64,000 nt of DNA from assembly GCF_003333315.1 (NCBI RefSeq), contig NZ_PSYR01000001.1:62001-126000 (forward strand). The letters are read 5' to 3'. Below are positions 55,206 to 64,000 of the stretch, one piece after another. The stretch comes from Acidiferrobacter thiooxydans. GTDB taxonomy: Bacteria > Pseudomonadota > Gammaproteobacteria > Acidiferrobacterales > Acidiferrobacteraceae. The notes beneath the pieces are model-generated. The model worked only from the letters and a program-made list of their open reading frames with translations, ran no database searches and was not told the origin of the DNA. The stretch's first letter is position 1; each line of letters opens with the position of its first letter. The translations under genes were made by a program, and so were the position numbers.

Positions 55206-56139
55206 GCGAGGCCAAACCGATCCTTGATCGGCCTACGGTCAACGGCCCGGTCGGCGGCCTTGGCGTGGCCGGGCCATGCCCTCGGTCTCGCGGACCCGAG
55301 ATCTCATATGCTGGCAGGCGGGTGAAACACCGGTACCCGCATCGCAGTGCGGCCGCAAGGGGTCGCCGACAGAAGGCCGGGCGCTCGTCTTCCGTGGCGC
55401 ATGAATGGACGGGGTGCGCGAAGGCTGGGCATCCCCTGGGCCCTGTCCTGATCTTTACCCGGAATCGTCCCGGCAAGACACGGGCTTTTGTGTCGCATAA
55501 AGCATGGCGAGCCACATGGCGGCGATATCAGCGAGGCGTGGCAGGCCCAGTCACAGGGTCTGTGTGCCGGGTTCGCTTTTACGACCGAGAAACCCCAGAG
55601 GCCCGCGATGCGATGGGGGCCCACGCAAGGCCGTAGCGCCCTTGGGCGTGGGACGTGGAGTCGTTGTGTGTTCTGCTTGCGGGCGGCGACTTCATAGTCT
55701 CCCACAGGCGCTGCGGCTCATCTTGCCGGACGCGACTATGGGGGTGCGCACCAGAGGTTTCAGTCCTTCGGGGCGGGCTAAGCCCTGTGGGTTCGGTAAG
55801 CGGCCTTGATTGTGGCGCGACCGCCACAGGCATAGGTCAGAGAGGCCGTGGCCCGGGCATAAAAGCCATGCGCCAGCGACAGGAGACGGGTTTGCAGTCG
55901 CGCATTGGGGCGCGCCTCGCCAAACTCCGGCCCCGCCCATCCACCCGGGATCGGGGACGGCATGGGTCGGTTTAGCGGGCCACGCCCCGCGCGCTTGTAA
56001 GATCGTTGGCCAATGCGACGGCCATGGATAGACCCCAATACCCGGGGTCCCGCAAAAACTGCGGGGCACGATCAGGGCCCGTTTCCAGGGACACCGCATC
56101 GCGATCCCTGTGGGCCTCGAGCCACCGCACGCCCCGGGG
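55206..56139. other. 934-nt region without a recognisable gene
   Basis: Several frames of 60-135 codons are open on both strands because of high GC, but none shows a known domain, a convincing ribosome site or normal amino-acid composition. The stretch at about 55.3-55.9 kb, on the minus strand, has the broken look of decayed coding DNA. No tRNA-like or repeat structure was found. Confidence 0.5.
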
Positions 56140-56523
56140 CTAATGCAGGGTGCGCGGGATGCTCAAGGAGAACGCCGGGATGTCGGCATCGAAATGCGTC
56201 CCGTCGTCGGCTACCATCTGGTAGCTCCCGCGCATGCTCCCTACGGGCGTCTCTATCATCGCGCCGCTTGTGTATTCGAAGCTCATGCCAGGCTCCAGGT
56301 AGGGCTGTTCGCCGACCACCCCGTCGCCACGCACCTCCTGGACCTTGTTGTTGGCGTCGGTGATGATCCAGTGACGTGTCAGGAGTCGTGCTGGCACTGA
56401 TCCGGTATTGGTGATCGTGATCGTGTAGGCAAAGACGTAGCGGTTGGCCTCGGGGGCCGACTGGTTGTCCAGATAGGCGGTCTTTACGCCCACCTCGATG
56501 CGATGCTCGCTTTTGCTCATCAT
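56140..56523 (-). CDS. apaG: ApaG protein
   Basis: A 127-residue fibronectin-III-like beta protein: IEVGVKTAYLDNQS, RYVFAYTITITNTG, RHWIITDANNKVQEVRGDGVVGEQP and the Gly-rich MRGSYQMVADDG. Its role is unclear; linked to apaH in many proteobacteria and to divalent-ion effects. It is 7 nt downstream of apaH. Confidence 0.95.
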   Translation of the reverse strand: MMSKSEHRIEVGVKTAYLDNQSAPEANRYVFAYTITITNTGSVPARLLTRHWIITDANNKVQEVRGDGVVGEQPYLEPGMSFEYTSGAMIETPVGSMRGSYQMVADDGTHFDADIPAFSLSIPRTLH

Positions 56524-56530
56524 GATGCCC

Positions 56531-57346
56531 TCAAGCCCCGCGACTCTCGCAGGGTACTGAAAAAAAGACGGAGTCTTCGAGCCGCAAGGCGGTCAGCGTC
56601 CCGCCCCACAGACACCCGCTATCAAGACAAATGACGTTTCCGAAGGTGCGGCGACCCAGGCTCGACCAATGGCCGAACAGGATGCGCGTCCCCCGGCTGC
56701 GCCGTCCTGGCACATCGAACCACGGGACGAGGCCAGGGGTCTGGGTCCCAAGCGGGCCCTTGTCGCGCATATCGAGTCGTCCCCGCAGGTCGCAATAGCG
56801 AATGCGCGTCAACGCGTTGGCGATGAAACGCAGCCGCGCATCGCCGGAGAGCTCTGGGCTCCACAGATCGGGCAGGGGGCCATACACGCCTCCCAGCGCC
56901 CGACAGAGATCGGGGCCCCGCAGGACCGCCTCGAGTTCGGCGGCGAGGGTGCGCGCCTCGCGGATATCCCATTGCGCGGGAACACCGGCATGCACCATGG
57001 CGACGTCATGATGTTCGTCATGATACAGGAGCGGCTGCTTTCTTAGCCAGTCGAGAAGCTCGACGCGATCGGGGGCCGACAGGATGGCCTCCAGGGTGTC
57101 GTCTGCGCCGATGCGGCGCGCCCCGCAGGCCACACCAAGCAGGTGCAGATCATGATTGCCGAGCACGATGACGGGATCTGTCAGGGTGCGCAGAAACCTG
57201 AGGGTTTCGAGCGACTCGGGCCCGCGGTTGACGAGATCGCCCGTGAGCCACAGGCGGTCCACGCCATCCACGTAGCGGATATGCGCAAGCAGGGTCTGCA
57301 GGGATCGCAGACAGCCCTGCAGGTCGCCTATGGCGTAGGTGGCCAT
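56531..57346 (-). CDS. apaH: Symmetrical bis(5'-nucleosyl)-tetraphosphatase
   Basis: A 271-residue metallophosphatase hydrolysing Ap4A to two ADP and removing Np4A caps from RNA. Motifs [40 protein letters not shown] and a downstream MVHAGVPAQWD form the metal site. Its start overlaps the pip 3' end by 19 nt; pip-apaH-apaG form an operon. Confidence 0.95.
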   Translation of the reverse strand: MATYAIGDLQGCLRSLQTLLAHIRYVDGVDRLWLTGDLVNRGPESLETLRFLRTLTDPVIVLGNHDLHLLGVACGARRIGADDTLEAILSAPDRVELLDWLRKQPLLYHDEHHDVAMVHAGVPAQWDIREARTLAAELEAVLRGPDLCRALGGVYGPLPDLWSPELSGDARLRFIANALTRIRYCDLRGRLDMRDKGPLGTQTPGLVPWFDVPGRRSRGTRILFGHWSSLGRRTFGNVICLDSGCLWGGTLTALRLEDSVFFSVPCESRGA

Positions 57347-58293
57347 CGGGTATCCCGGGCGAAGGTGTCCGTCGCCTCGACGAGTGCGCTTGTGATACCA
57401 GGCTCTGCGGCGGAATGGGCCGCCTCCGGCACGACCGTAAGGGTGCTTCGGGGCCAGGCCGCATGCAGCTCCCAGGCATTGCGCATGGGGCAGATCAGGT
57501 CATAGCGCCCCTGCACGATGACGCCCGGTATGTGCGCCAGGCGATGGGCGTCCGCGAGGATCTGATTGTCGCGCAGGAAGGCGCCGTGCATGAAGTAATG
57601 GCATTCGATGCGCGAGAGCGCCATGGCGGTATGGGTCAATGCAAAGAAGTCCACGACCTCTTTGCGCGGGCTCAGGTTGGCGGTGCGCCCTTCCCACAAC
57701 GACCAGGCGCGGGCGCAACGGCGGCGCTCATCCTCGTCGGGACCGGTGAGTCGCCGATAGTAAGCACCCACCATGTCGCCCCTGTCGGCCTCCGGAATGG
57801 GGGCCATGAAGTCCTGCCAGTAGTCGGGATACACCCAGTTCGCGCCTTCCTGGTAGAACCAGCGGATCTCCATGGGCCGGCACAGGAAGATGCCGCGTAG
57901 GATCAGGCCCAGCACGCGCTCCGGATGGGTTTCGCCGTAGACGAGTGCGAGCGTCGAGCCCCACGAACCCCCGAACACCAACCACCGCTCTATGTTGAGG
58001 TGGGCGCGTATGTGCTCGATGTCGGCGACGAGGTCGGCCGTGGTATTGCCATCCAGCGCGGCATGCGGCACCGATCGTCCGGCGCCGCGCTGATCGAACA
58101 GGACAATGCGGTAGCGCGCGGGATCGAAGAACCGGCGATGGTAGGGCTCGCAGCCGGCCCCCGGACCGCCGTGCAGGAACACGACCGGGAGCCCCCGCGG
58201 GTTGCCGCACTCCTCGACATGAAGGACGTGCGGGGCGGCCACCGCGATGCGGTGCTGCGCGTACGGCTCTGTGGGCGGATAAAGCGTGGCCAT
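57328..58293 (-). CDS. pip: Proline iminopeptidase
   Basis: A 321-residue alpha/beta hydrolase releasing N-terminal proline. [10 protein letters not shown] (41-50) is the oxyanion-hole motif, [14 protein letters not shown] the nucleophile elbow (Ser110), and DQRGAGRS and [10 protein letters not shown] (acid) are conserved, with the catalytic His in PEAAHSA. Full length. Confidence 0.93.
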   Translation of the reverse strand: MATLYPPTEPYAQHRIAVAAPHVLHVEECGNPRGLPVVFLHGGPGAGCEPYHRRFFDPARYRIVLFDQRGAGRSVPHAALDGNTTADLVADIEHIRAHLNIERWLVFGGSWGSTLALVYGETHPERVLGLILRGIFLCRPMEIRWFYQEGANWVYPDYWQDFMAPIPEADRGDMVGAYYRRLTGPDEDERRRCARAWSLWEGRTANLSPRKEVVDFFALTHTAMALSRIECHYFMHGAFLRDNQILADAHRLAHIPGVIVQGRYDLICPMRNAWELHAAWPRSTLTVVPEAAHSAAEPGITSALVEATDTFARDTRWPPTP

Positions 58294-58379
58294 GGAGGGC
58301 TCCAGTATACCGATATGCGCCTCATAGGCGAAGCGGCGCTAGTCTTGGCGGCGCCGCGCGTGTATCCTTGCGCCCTCCC

Positions 58380-59960
58380 ATGCCCTCCTTGACGACCGAG
58401 ATTGCCCGTCGCCGGACCTTTGCGATCGTTTCGCATCCCGACGCCGGAAAGACTACCCTCACCGAGAAGCTGCTGCTTTTTGGCGGTGCGATCGTGCTTG
58501 CCGGCGCGGTCAAGGGTCGCAAGGCGGCGCGCCACGCCACCTCCGACTGGATGGCGCTGGAGCGCGAGCGCGGGATCTCCGTGACCTCGTCGGTCATGCA
58601 ATTCCCCTATGGCGAGGCCGTCGTGAATCTGCTCGACACCCCCGGCCACCAGGACTTCTCCGAGGACACCTACCGGACACTGACGGCGGTCGACTCGGTG
58701 CTCATGGTGATCGACGCCGCCAAGGGGGTGGAGGCCCAGACCGTGAAGCTCCTCGAGGTGTGCCGCATGCGCAACACCCCGATCATCACGTTCGTGAACA
58801 AGCTGGACCGTGAAGGTCGGGAGCCGCTTGAGCTTTTAGATGAGATCGAGCGGATTTTAAGCATCAGCTGCGCACCCGTCACCTGGCCGCTCGGTATGGG
58901 TCAGCGCTTCCGCGGGATCTGCCGGCTGGCCGACGAAACGGCGCGGCTCATGCCGCAGGGGCGCAGCGAACGCATCCAGGAGGAACGCCTGCTCGCCCTG
59001 CGCGATCCCGACCTCAAGGCCGTCCTGGGCGATGAATACGAGCGCACCCTGCAGGAGATCGAACTGGTACGCGGGGCGGCCCCGGTGGTGGACGTCGGGG
59101 CCTATCGCGGGGCGCGCCAATCCCCGGTGTTCTTTGGGTCGGCCCTGAATAACTTCGGGGTGCGCGACCTGCTGGATGCCTTCGTCGCCTTCGCCCCCGC
59201 GCCCTTGCCGCGGCCTACTGCCACGCGCGTGGTGGCGCCCGACGAGGAGGCGTTTTCCGGTTTCGTCTTCAAGATTCAGGCGAACATGGACCCGCAACAC
59301 CGGGATCGCATGGCCTTCGTGCGTATATGTTCGGGACGCTACCGGCGCGGCATGCGCCTCTATCATGTCCGCGAAGGGCGCGAGATCAATGCCGCCAATG
59401 CCCTGACCTTTCTCGCCAACGAGCGTTCCATGGCCGACGAGGCCTACGCCGGCGACATCCTGGGCCTGCCCAATCACGGCACGATCCGCATCGGGGATAC
59501 GTTCACCGAGGGCGAGCCGTTACGCTTCACCGGCGTCCCCAATTTCGCGCCCGAGCTCTTCCGGCGCGTGGTGCTGCGCGACCCACTGAAGAGCAAGGCG
59601 CTCTCGCGGGGTCTGGAGCAGCTCACCGAGGAGGGCGCAACCCAGCTCTTTCGGCCGCTGTCCGGGCACGAGATGATCCTGGGGGCGCTCGGCGCCCTGC
59701 AGTTCGAGGTCGTGACCTATCGGTTGCGTAACGAGTACGGGGTCGAGGCCGATTTCGAGCCGGCGCCGGTGGTCGCGGTGCGCTGGCTCGAGGCCGATGC
59801 CGATACGCTAAGCGATCTGCACCGGCGCCTTGCCGGTCACCTCGCCAAAGACGCGGGCGGGGCGCTCGCCTATCTCGCGCCGTCGCGCTCGCACCTCGAC
59901 CTGACCGCCGAACGGTTCCCCAAGGCCCGCTTCCATGCCATTCGCGAGCAGCTCGAATAA
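58380..59960 (+). CDS. prfC: Peptide chain release factor 3
   Basis: A 526-residue translational GTPase that recycles RF1/RF2. G1 [15 protein letters not shown], the RF3-specific [16 protein letters not shown]3 [17 protein letters not shown]4 [11 protein letters not shown], then beta-barrel and C-terminal domains ([18 protein letters not shown]). ATG at 58380 fits the family start [16 protein letters not shown]. It converges on typA with a 9-nt gap. Confidence 0.96.
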   Translation: MPSLTTEIARRRTFAIVSHPDAGKTTLTEKLLLFGGAIVLAGAVKGRKAARHATSDWMALERERGISVTSSVMQFPYGEAVVNLLDTPGHQDFSEDTYRTLTAVDSVLMVIDAAKGVEAQTVKLLEVCRMRNTPIITFVNKLDREGREPLELLDEIERILSISCAPVTWPLGMGQRFRGICRLADETARLMPQGRSERIQEERLLALRDPDLKAVLGDEYERTLQEIELVRGAAPVVDVGAYRGARQSPVFFGSALNNFGVRDLLDAFVAFAPAPLPRPTATRVVAPDEEAFSGFVFKIQANMDPQHRDRMAFVRICSGRYRRGMRLYHVREGREINAANALTFLANERSMADEAYAGDILGLPNHGTIRIGDTFTEGEPLRFTGVPNFAPELFRRVVLRDPLKSKALSRGLEQLTEEGATQLFRPLSGHEMILGALGALQFEVVTYRLRNEYGVEADFEPAPVVAVRWLEADADTLSDLHRRLAGHLAKDAGGALAYLAPSRSHLDLTAERFPKARFHAIREQLE

Positions 59961-59969
59961 CCGCCCCAC

Positions 59970-61787
59970 CTAACCCTGGCGCTGGGCCTTCTTGCGGTCG
60001 TTCTCCTTCAGATAACGCTTGCGCAGCCGGATATGGTGCGGCGTCACCTCCACCAGCTCATCGTCGTCGATGAACTCGATGGCGCGCTCGAGCGTCAGCT
60101 GGATCGGCGGGGTGAGCAGGATGTTCTCATCCGAGCCCGACGCGCGCATGTTGGTGAGCTGCTTGCCGCGTAGCGGATTCACCACCAGATCGTTGTCGCG
60201 CGAGTGGATGCCGATGATCATGCCTTCGTACAGGTCCTCGCCCGGTCCTATGAAAAGCCGCCCTCGTTCTTGCAGGCTAAATAGCGCGTAGGCCACGCTC
60301 TTGCCGGCCCCGTTGGCGATCAGAACGCCGTTCACGCGCCCGCCGATGTCGCCTTTCTTCACCGGGCCGTAGTGATCGAAGACATGGTGCATGAGGCCCG
60401 TGCCCGAGGTGAGACTCAGGAACTCTGTCTGGAAGCCGATCAGACCGCGTGAGGGGATGATGTACTCCAGGCGGATACGGCCGCTGGCATCGGGCTCCAT
60501 GGCCAGAAGGTCCCCGCGGCGATTGCCAAGCCGTTCGATCAGCACGCCCTGGTGGGCCTGTTCCACGTCCAGGGTGAGCGCCTCGTAGGGCTCGTGGACC
60601 TCACCGTCCACGATCTTGGTGATCACCTGCGGGCGCGACACCGCGAGCTCGTAGCCCTCGCGGCGCATGGTCTCGATCAGGATGCCGAGATGCAGCTCAC
60701 CGCGTCCCGAGACCTTGAATTTATCGGCATCGGCCGTATCCTCGACGCGCAGGGCGACGTTGTGGATGAGTTCGCGCTCGAGGCGCTCGCGCAGCTGGCG
60801 GCTGGTGACAAACTTCCCGTCTTGTCCCACGAACGGCGAGGTGTTGATCTCGAAGGTCATGCTCACGGTGGGTTCATCCACGGTGAGCGGCGGCAGGGCC
60901 TCGGGCCGGCTTGGGTCGCACAGCGTGTCCGAGATGTAGATGGGGTCGATACCGGTTACGGCGATGATGTCGCCGGCCGAGGCCTCCTTGATCTCGGTGC
61001 GCTCCAGGCCCAGGAAGCCCAGCACCTGCAGGACTTTGCCCTCGCGGCGTTTGCCCTCGCGGTCGATGACCGCCACTGCCTGATTGGTGCGTACCGTCCC
61101 GCGCTTGATGCGGCCGGTGGCGATCGGGCCCACATAGCTCGAATAGGCGAGGCTCGAGACCTGCATCTGGAAGGGGCCGTCGGGGTCGACCTCGGGCGGC
61201 GGGGTGTGGCGCAGTATGGCCTCGAAGAGCGGCGTCATGTCGCCCTCGCGCACATCGGGCGAGAGGCTCGCGTAACCGTACAGGGCCGAGGCGTAGACGA
61301 CCGAGAAATCCAATTGCTCTTCGGTCGCCCCCAGTTTGTCGAAGAGGTCGAAGGTCTGATCCAGGACCCAGTTCACGCGTGCCCCCGGCCGGTCGACCTT
61401 GTTGATGACGACGATCGGCCGCAGCCCGAGGGCGAAGGCCTTGCGTGTCACGAAGCGCGTCTGTGGCATGGGTCCGTCGACGGCGTCGACGAGCAACAGC
61501 ACCGAGTCCACCATGGACAGCACGCGCTCCACCTCACCCCCGAAATCCGCGTGCCCAGGGGTGTCGACGATATTGATGCGGTGATCGCGCCAGCGGATCG
61601 CCGTATTCTTGGCGAGGATCGTGATGCCGCGCTCGCGCTCGAGGTCGTTGGAGTCCATGACCCGGGCGCCCATGTTCGCGCGGCTTTCAAAGGTGCCGGA
61701 TTGTTTCAGCAGTTCGTCGACGAGCGTGGTCTTGCCGTGGTCGACATGGGCGATGATCGCGATGTTCCGAAGATTCTGGGTTGTCAT
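59970..61787 (-). CDS. typA: GTP-binding protein TypA/BipA
   Basis: A 605-residue ribosome-associated GTPase. G1 [30 protein letters not shown]3 [17 protein letters not shown]4 [11 protein letters not shown], then EF-G-like domains and the BipA-specific C-terminus ([16 protein letters not shown] appears as [16 protein letters not shown]). Involved in ribosome assembly and stress growth. ATG at 61787 gives the standard [14 protein letters not shown] start; the ribosome site is weak. Confidence 0.96.
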   Translation of the reverse strand: MTTQNLRNIAIIAHVDHGKTTLVDELLKQSGTFESRANMGARVMDSNDLERERGITILAKNTAIRWRDHRINIVDTPGHADFGGEVERVLSMVDSVLLLVDAVDGPMPQTRFVTRKAFALGLRPIVVINKVDRPGARVNWVLDQTFDLFDKLGATEEQLDFSVVYASALYGYASLSPDVREGDMTPLFEAILRHTPPPEVDPDGPFQMQVSSLAYSSYVGPIATGRIKRGTVRTNQAVAVIDREGKRREGKVLQVLGFLGLERTEIKEASAGDIIAVTGIDPIYISDTLCDPSRPEALPPLTVDEPTVSMTFEINTSPFVGQDGKFVTSRQLRERLERELIHNVALRVEDTADADKFKVSGRGELHLGILIETMRREGYELAVSRPQVITKIVDGEVHEPYEALTLDVEQAHQGVLIERLGNRRGDLLAMEPDASGRIRLEYIIPSRGLIGFQTEFLSLTSGTGLMHHVFDHYGPVKKGDIGGRVNGVLIANGAGKSVAYALFSLQERGRLFIGPGEDLYEGMIIGIHSRDNDLVVNPLRGKQLTNMRASGSDENILLTPPIQLTLERAIEFIDDDELVEVTPHHIRLRKRYLKENDRKKAQRQG

Positions 61788-61928
61788 AGGGGACGCAAGG
61801 AAAGGGGCGCGCAGTATACAGGCAACACGTGAGGTGATGCTATAAGGGCGACGCACGGTTGGGTGTCGGACCGGCGCATTGTACTGACCTCCCCGGTCCG
61901 GGGGAAGAGCGGTGCGTGCCCGGACCGT

Positions 61929-62180
61929 CTAACGGCGCCCCAATAACGCCCCTACCACCACACCGAGCACGGCGCCGAGGATGAGACCGGCTACCACCTC
62001 GTTGAACGAGCGCTCGGCCAGCGGTACCAAAAACCGATTCAGGCCGTGGAGGTCCGAGCCGCGCGTCAGCACCACCGACAAGGGCAGTTGGTGGCCGAAG
62101 ATATCCGAGGGTCGCAGCAGAAAACCCGTTATGGCGCCGGCGGCGGCGAAGATCACCGCCAGAGGAGTTACCGTTCTCAC
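61929..62180 (-). CDS. Small two-helix membrane protein
   Basis: An 83-residue protein from GTG at 62180 (GAGGGAT lies 6 nt before it). Helix 1 is LAVIFAAAGAITGFLL; a loop LPLSVVLTRGSDLHGLNRFLVPLA follows; helix 2 is VAGLILGAVLGVVVGALL. The architecture resembles short uncharacterised inner-membrane proteins of proteobacteria. It is divergent from the TetR gene; its start lies about 85 nt from the operator, so it may share that control. Confidence 0.6.
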   Translation of the reverse strand: MRTVTPLAVIFAAAGAITGFLLRPSDIFGHQLPLSVVLTRGSDLHGLNRFLVPLAERSFNEVVAGLILGAVLGVVVGALLGRR

Positions 62181-62256
62181 TGGATCCCTCACACAAGAAT
62201 ACGTCGCGCAGTACACCACCGGCGGTCGCCGAAGGCAAGATCGATCGGCGCCCCGC

Positions 62257-62284
62257 TTGACCCATACCAACCAGTCGGTATGAT
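62257..62284 (+). promoter_or_regulatory. Promoter with palindromic operator before the TetR gene
   Basis: TTGACC (62257-62262), 16-nt spacer, TATGAT (62279-62284). The spacer contains the imperfect 18-bp palindrome ATACCAACCAGTCGGTAT (62264-62281), typical of TetR-family self-operators. Transcription would start at about 62291, the A of the ATG, so the mRNA may be nearly leaderless. Confidence 0.65.
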
Positions 62285-62290
62285 AGCGCC

Positions 62291-62884
62291 ATGGACACCA
62301 CGCACGATTCAACCCGCACCCAGCTGCTTCAGGCGGCGTTTGCCGAGATTCATCGCCACGGCTTCCAGGCCGCCGGCCTCTCCGAGATCCTGCGCGACAC
62401 CGGTCTTACGAAAGGCGCCTTGTACCACCATTTCCCGAGCAAGCACGCCCTCGGTCTCGTGGTCATAGACGAGGTCATCCAGGGGCGGCTCGCGGACGCC
62501 ATATTCCGACCCCTCGAAGAGGCGGAAGACCCCTATCAGACCCTGCTCGCCCTCCTCGATCAGCGCATCCATGGTGTGGACGACGAGGTCGTCAAATGGG
62601 GCTGTCCGCTCAATAACCTGATCCAGGAAATGAGTGCCGTCGACGCCGATTTCCGGGAGCACTTGTCAGCCATCCTGGCGCGCTGGCAGGGTGTCGTGCA
62701 GGCCGCCCTGGCAAGGGCCCAGGCCCAGGGGCGCGTGCGCGCGGATCTCGATTGCGAGGCCGCTTCGCTCTTTTTGGTGGCCGCCTGGGAAGGTTGCTGG
62801 GGCATTGCCAAGAATCACCAGTCGGCAGCGGTCTTCCGTCACTGTCTGCGTGAGCTTCGCGACTACGTCCGCGGGTTGGCGTAG
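62291..62884 (+). CDS. TetR/AcrR-family transcriptional regulator
   Basis: A 197-residue repressor. The N-terminal helix-turn-helix is FQAAGLSEILRDTGLTKGALYHHFPSKHAL; the C-terminal ligand domain includes WGCPLNNLIQEMSAVDADFREHL, whose CPLxNLxxE pattern is shared with regulators of electrophile/thiol-stress genes. The Cys in it could be a sensor. It probably represses itself and the AhpD-like gene 41 nt downstream via the operator at 62264. Confidence 0.9.
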   Translation: MDTTHDSTRTQLLQAAFAEIHRHGFQAAGLSEILRDTGLTKGALYHHFPSKHALGLVVIDEVIQGRLADAIFRPLEEAEDPYQTLLALLDQRIHGVDDEVVKWGCPLNNLIQEMSAVDADFREHLSAILARWQGVVQAALARAQAQGRVRADLDCEAASLFLVAAWEGCWGIAKNHQSAAVFRHCLRELRDYVRGLA

Positions 62885-62925
62885 GCCATTCGTTTATCCA
62901 TTTTTTCGCCCAAGGAGTCCATCTC

Positions 62926-63459
62926 ATGACCTTGCTGACCACGCAAACCCCCGAGACTGCGACCGGCGCTGTCGCCGAGACCTATAAGGCCGTTGCCGGG
63001 CTCTTTGGTCGCGTCCCCAACGCCGTGCAGTTTTATAGCAGCAGCCCCGCACTCCTTGCCCAGCAATGGGACAGTATCCGCTACTATCGCAATCACCCGG
63101 CCCTTTCCGCGGCCCTGCTGGCCTCAATCCGCATGCTCGTGTCGAAGAGCAACGATTGCGAGTATTGCGTGGGCTTCAATGAGGCATTGCTCATCCATAT
63201 GTGCGGCCAGACGCCCGATGAGGTGGCGGCCACCAAGGCCGATCCCAAGGCCACGCCATTGGCGGAGAAGGATCGGGCGATGCTGCTTTTTGTTCTGAAG
63301 GCCATGGCTACACCGCACGCGGTGGGTAAGCCCGACCTCGATCACCTGCGCGGGCTGGGATGGACGGATGGCGACATGCTCGACGCGGTGGCCCACGGGG
63401 CGCGCAATACGGCGGTCGACATCCTCTTTAACACCTTCAAGATCGAGCGGGATTTCTGA
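62926..63459 (+). CDS. Carboxymuconolactone decarboxylase / AhpD-like protein
   Basis: A 177-residue helical protein of the CMD family with an AhpD-type redox pair CEYC in SNDCEYCVGFNEALL, preceded by PALSAALLASIRMLVS. Such CxxC members act as thiol-dependent peroxidase partners. AAGGAG lies 10 nt before the ATG. Being next to a TetR regulator suggests induction by oxidants or electrophiles. Confidence 0.88.
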   Translation: MTLLTTQTPETATGAVAETYKAVAGLFGRVPNAVQFYSSSPALLAQQWDSIRYYRNHPALSAALLASIRMLVSKSNDCEYCVGFNEALLIHMCGQTPDEVAATKADPKATPLAEKDRAMLLFVLKAMATPHAVGKPDLDHLRGLGWTDGDMLDAVAHGARNTAVDILFNTFKIERDF

Positions 63460-63679
63460 CGTCGTCGCCGCGCACGGGTCTCCGCTAACGACTATGGCGC
63501 CCGCAGAGGCCCTTTATCCTGCGCGATTACGGGTCTCACGGTCTTGCCGCGTCTTCCTGTTGCCCATAGGGGCTTGGACATGGCGCCAGGCGGGGCGGGG
63601 CGCCTTGGGCCCAGCGGGCATCCGGCGCCAGCGCCCCCGGCCCGCTCAGGCTACGGTCTTGCCATGGGGGCCGGCGCTG

Positions 63680-64000
63680 TCACAATCCCAGCCGTTCCCA
63701 TATCACGCTCGAGGGCGCGGCCTTGTTCAGGGTATAGAAGTGGAGTCCCGGGGCGCCGGCGGCCAGGAGTTCGGCGCACAGGGCGGTGGTGACGTCGAGG
63801 CCGAAGGAGCGGATCGACTCGCCGTCTTCGCCGAAGTCTTCGAGACGCCGGCGGATCCAGCGGGGCACCTCGGCCCCGCAGGCCTCCGAGAAGCGCAGCA
63901 GTTGCCGGTGATTGGTGATGGGCATGATACCAGGCACAATCGGTACCGTAAGTCCGCGCGCCTCGCAGGTGTCCACGAACCAGTAGTAGGCGTCGGCGTT
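63680..64000 (-). CDS. metF: Methylenetetrahydrofolate reductase, C-terminal part
   Basis: The frame continues beyond the right edge of the window, so only about 107 C-terminal residues are seen. NADAYYWFVD, VPIVPGIMPITNHRQLLRFSEACGAEVP (in two blocks) and APGLHFYTLNKAAPS are diagnostic of MetF, the FAD enzyme making 5-methyl-THF for methionine synthesis. Confidence 0.93.
   Translation of the reverse strand, partial: NADAYYWFVDTCEARGLTVPIVPGIMPITNHRQLLRFSEACGAEVPRWIRRRLEDFGEDGESIRSFGLDVTTALCAELLAAGAPGLHFYTLNKAAPSSVIWERLGL

Noticed and set aside
55206-56139. Possible further TnpB remnant in the gap before apaG
   Set aside because: A few Cys/Gly-containing strings were suggestive, but no stretch matched TnpB convincingly.

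Overview
The window is GC-rich, gene-dense chromosome from a gammaproteobacterium. That placement rests on gene order. A minus-strand housekeeping series reads aroQ-accB-accC-prmA-(DUF3426)-dusB-fis-purH-purD, and dsbD-cutA lies next to fxsA-groES-groEL, as in many gammaproteobacteria. GC content, frequent GTG/TTG starts and aerobic heme and rubredoxin genes would fit an Acidiferrobacter-like or related autotroph, but this is inference and the species cannot be fixed from the window.

Layout. 1-3.0 kb is accessory: two adjoining uncharacterised genes, a decayed copy of a DruA-type insertion sequence and a decayed ISAs1-type transposase. 3.0-13.4 kb carries a ChaB-domain gene, a zeta-like kinase with a small upstream partner, waaF, ilvE, an O-methyltransferase, rho, trxA, rhlB and a three-gene methionine-salvage operon containing a RuBisCO-like protein (mtnD-mtnW-mtnB). 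13.4-19.8 kb has a winged-helix regulator, a TonB-dependent receptor broken by one frameshift, a HEPN/MNT toxin-antitoxin pair and a DsbG-like protein. 19.8-36.8 kb is a long minus-strand run: cutA, dsbD, tlpA-like, aroQ, accB, accC, prmA, DUF3426, then three abutting insertion sequences (about 25.0-30.2 kb), then dusB, fis, purH, purD, a 51-codon ORF and hemF. Genes on the dusB side are joined by 4-nt ATGA overlaps. The insertion cluster therefore splits what looks like one ancestral operon.

37.0-46.3 kb holds a hydrolase, fxsA, a CIRCE-controlled groESL operon with a strong terminator, and a translationally coupled biosynthetic operon resembling part of an aryl-polyene (xanthomonadin-like) cluster: COG4648 membrane protein, AMP-ligase, two hotdog dehydratases and a ketoreductase. 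It converges on a glycosyltransferase and a flavin-dependent halogenase-like enzyme. 46.7-64 kb has a HlyIII protein, a YgjP-type peptidase, rubredoxin, two decayed TnpB remnants facing opposite ways, a coupled hemH-thiD-thiE-hemL operon, a PAS-GGDEF cyclase, apaG-apaH-pip, prfC, typA, a TetR regulator with a palindromic operator and its AhpD-like neighbour, and the 3' part of metF.

The two most interesting items are the complete insertion sequence at 25014-27438, which carries a DruA (DUF4338) homologue beside its transposase between inverted repeats and a 9-bp target duplication, and the partial aryl-polyene-like operon paired with a predicted halogenase. No tRNA, rRNA or CRISPR array was found.
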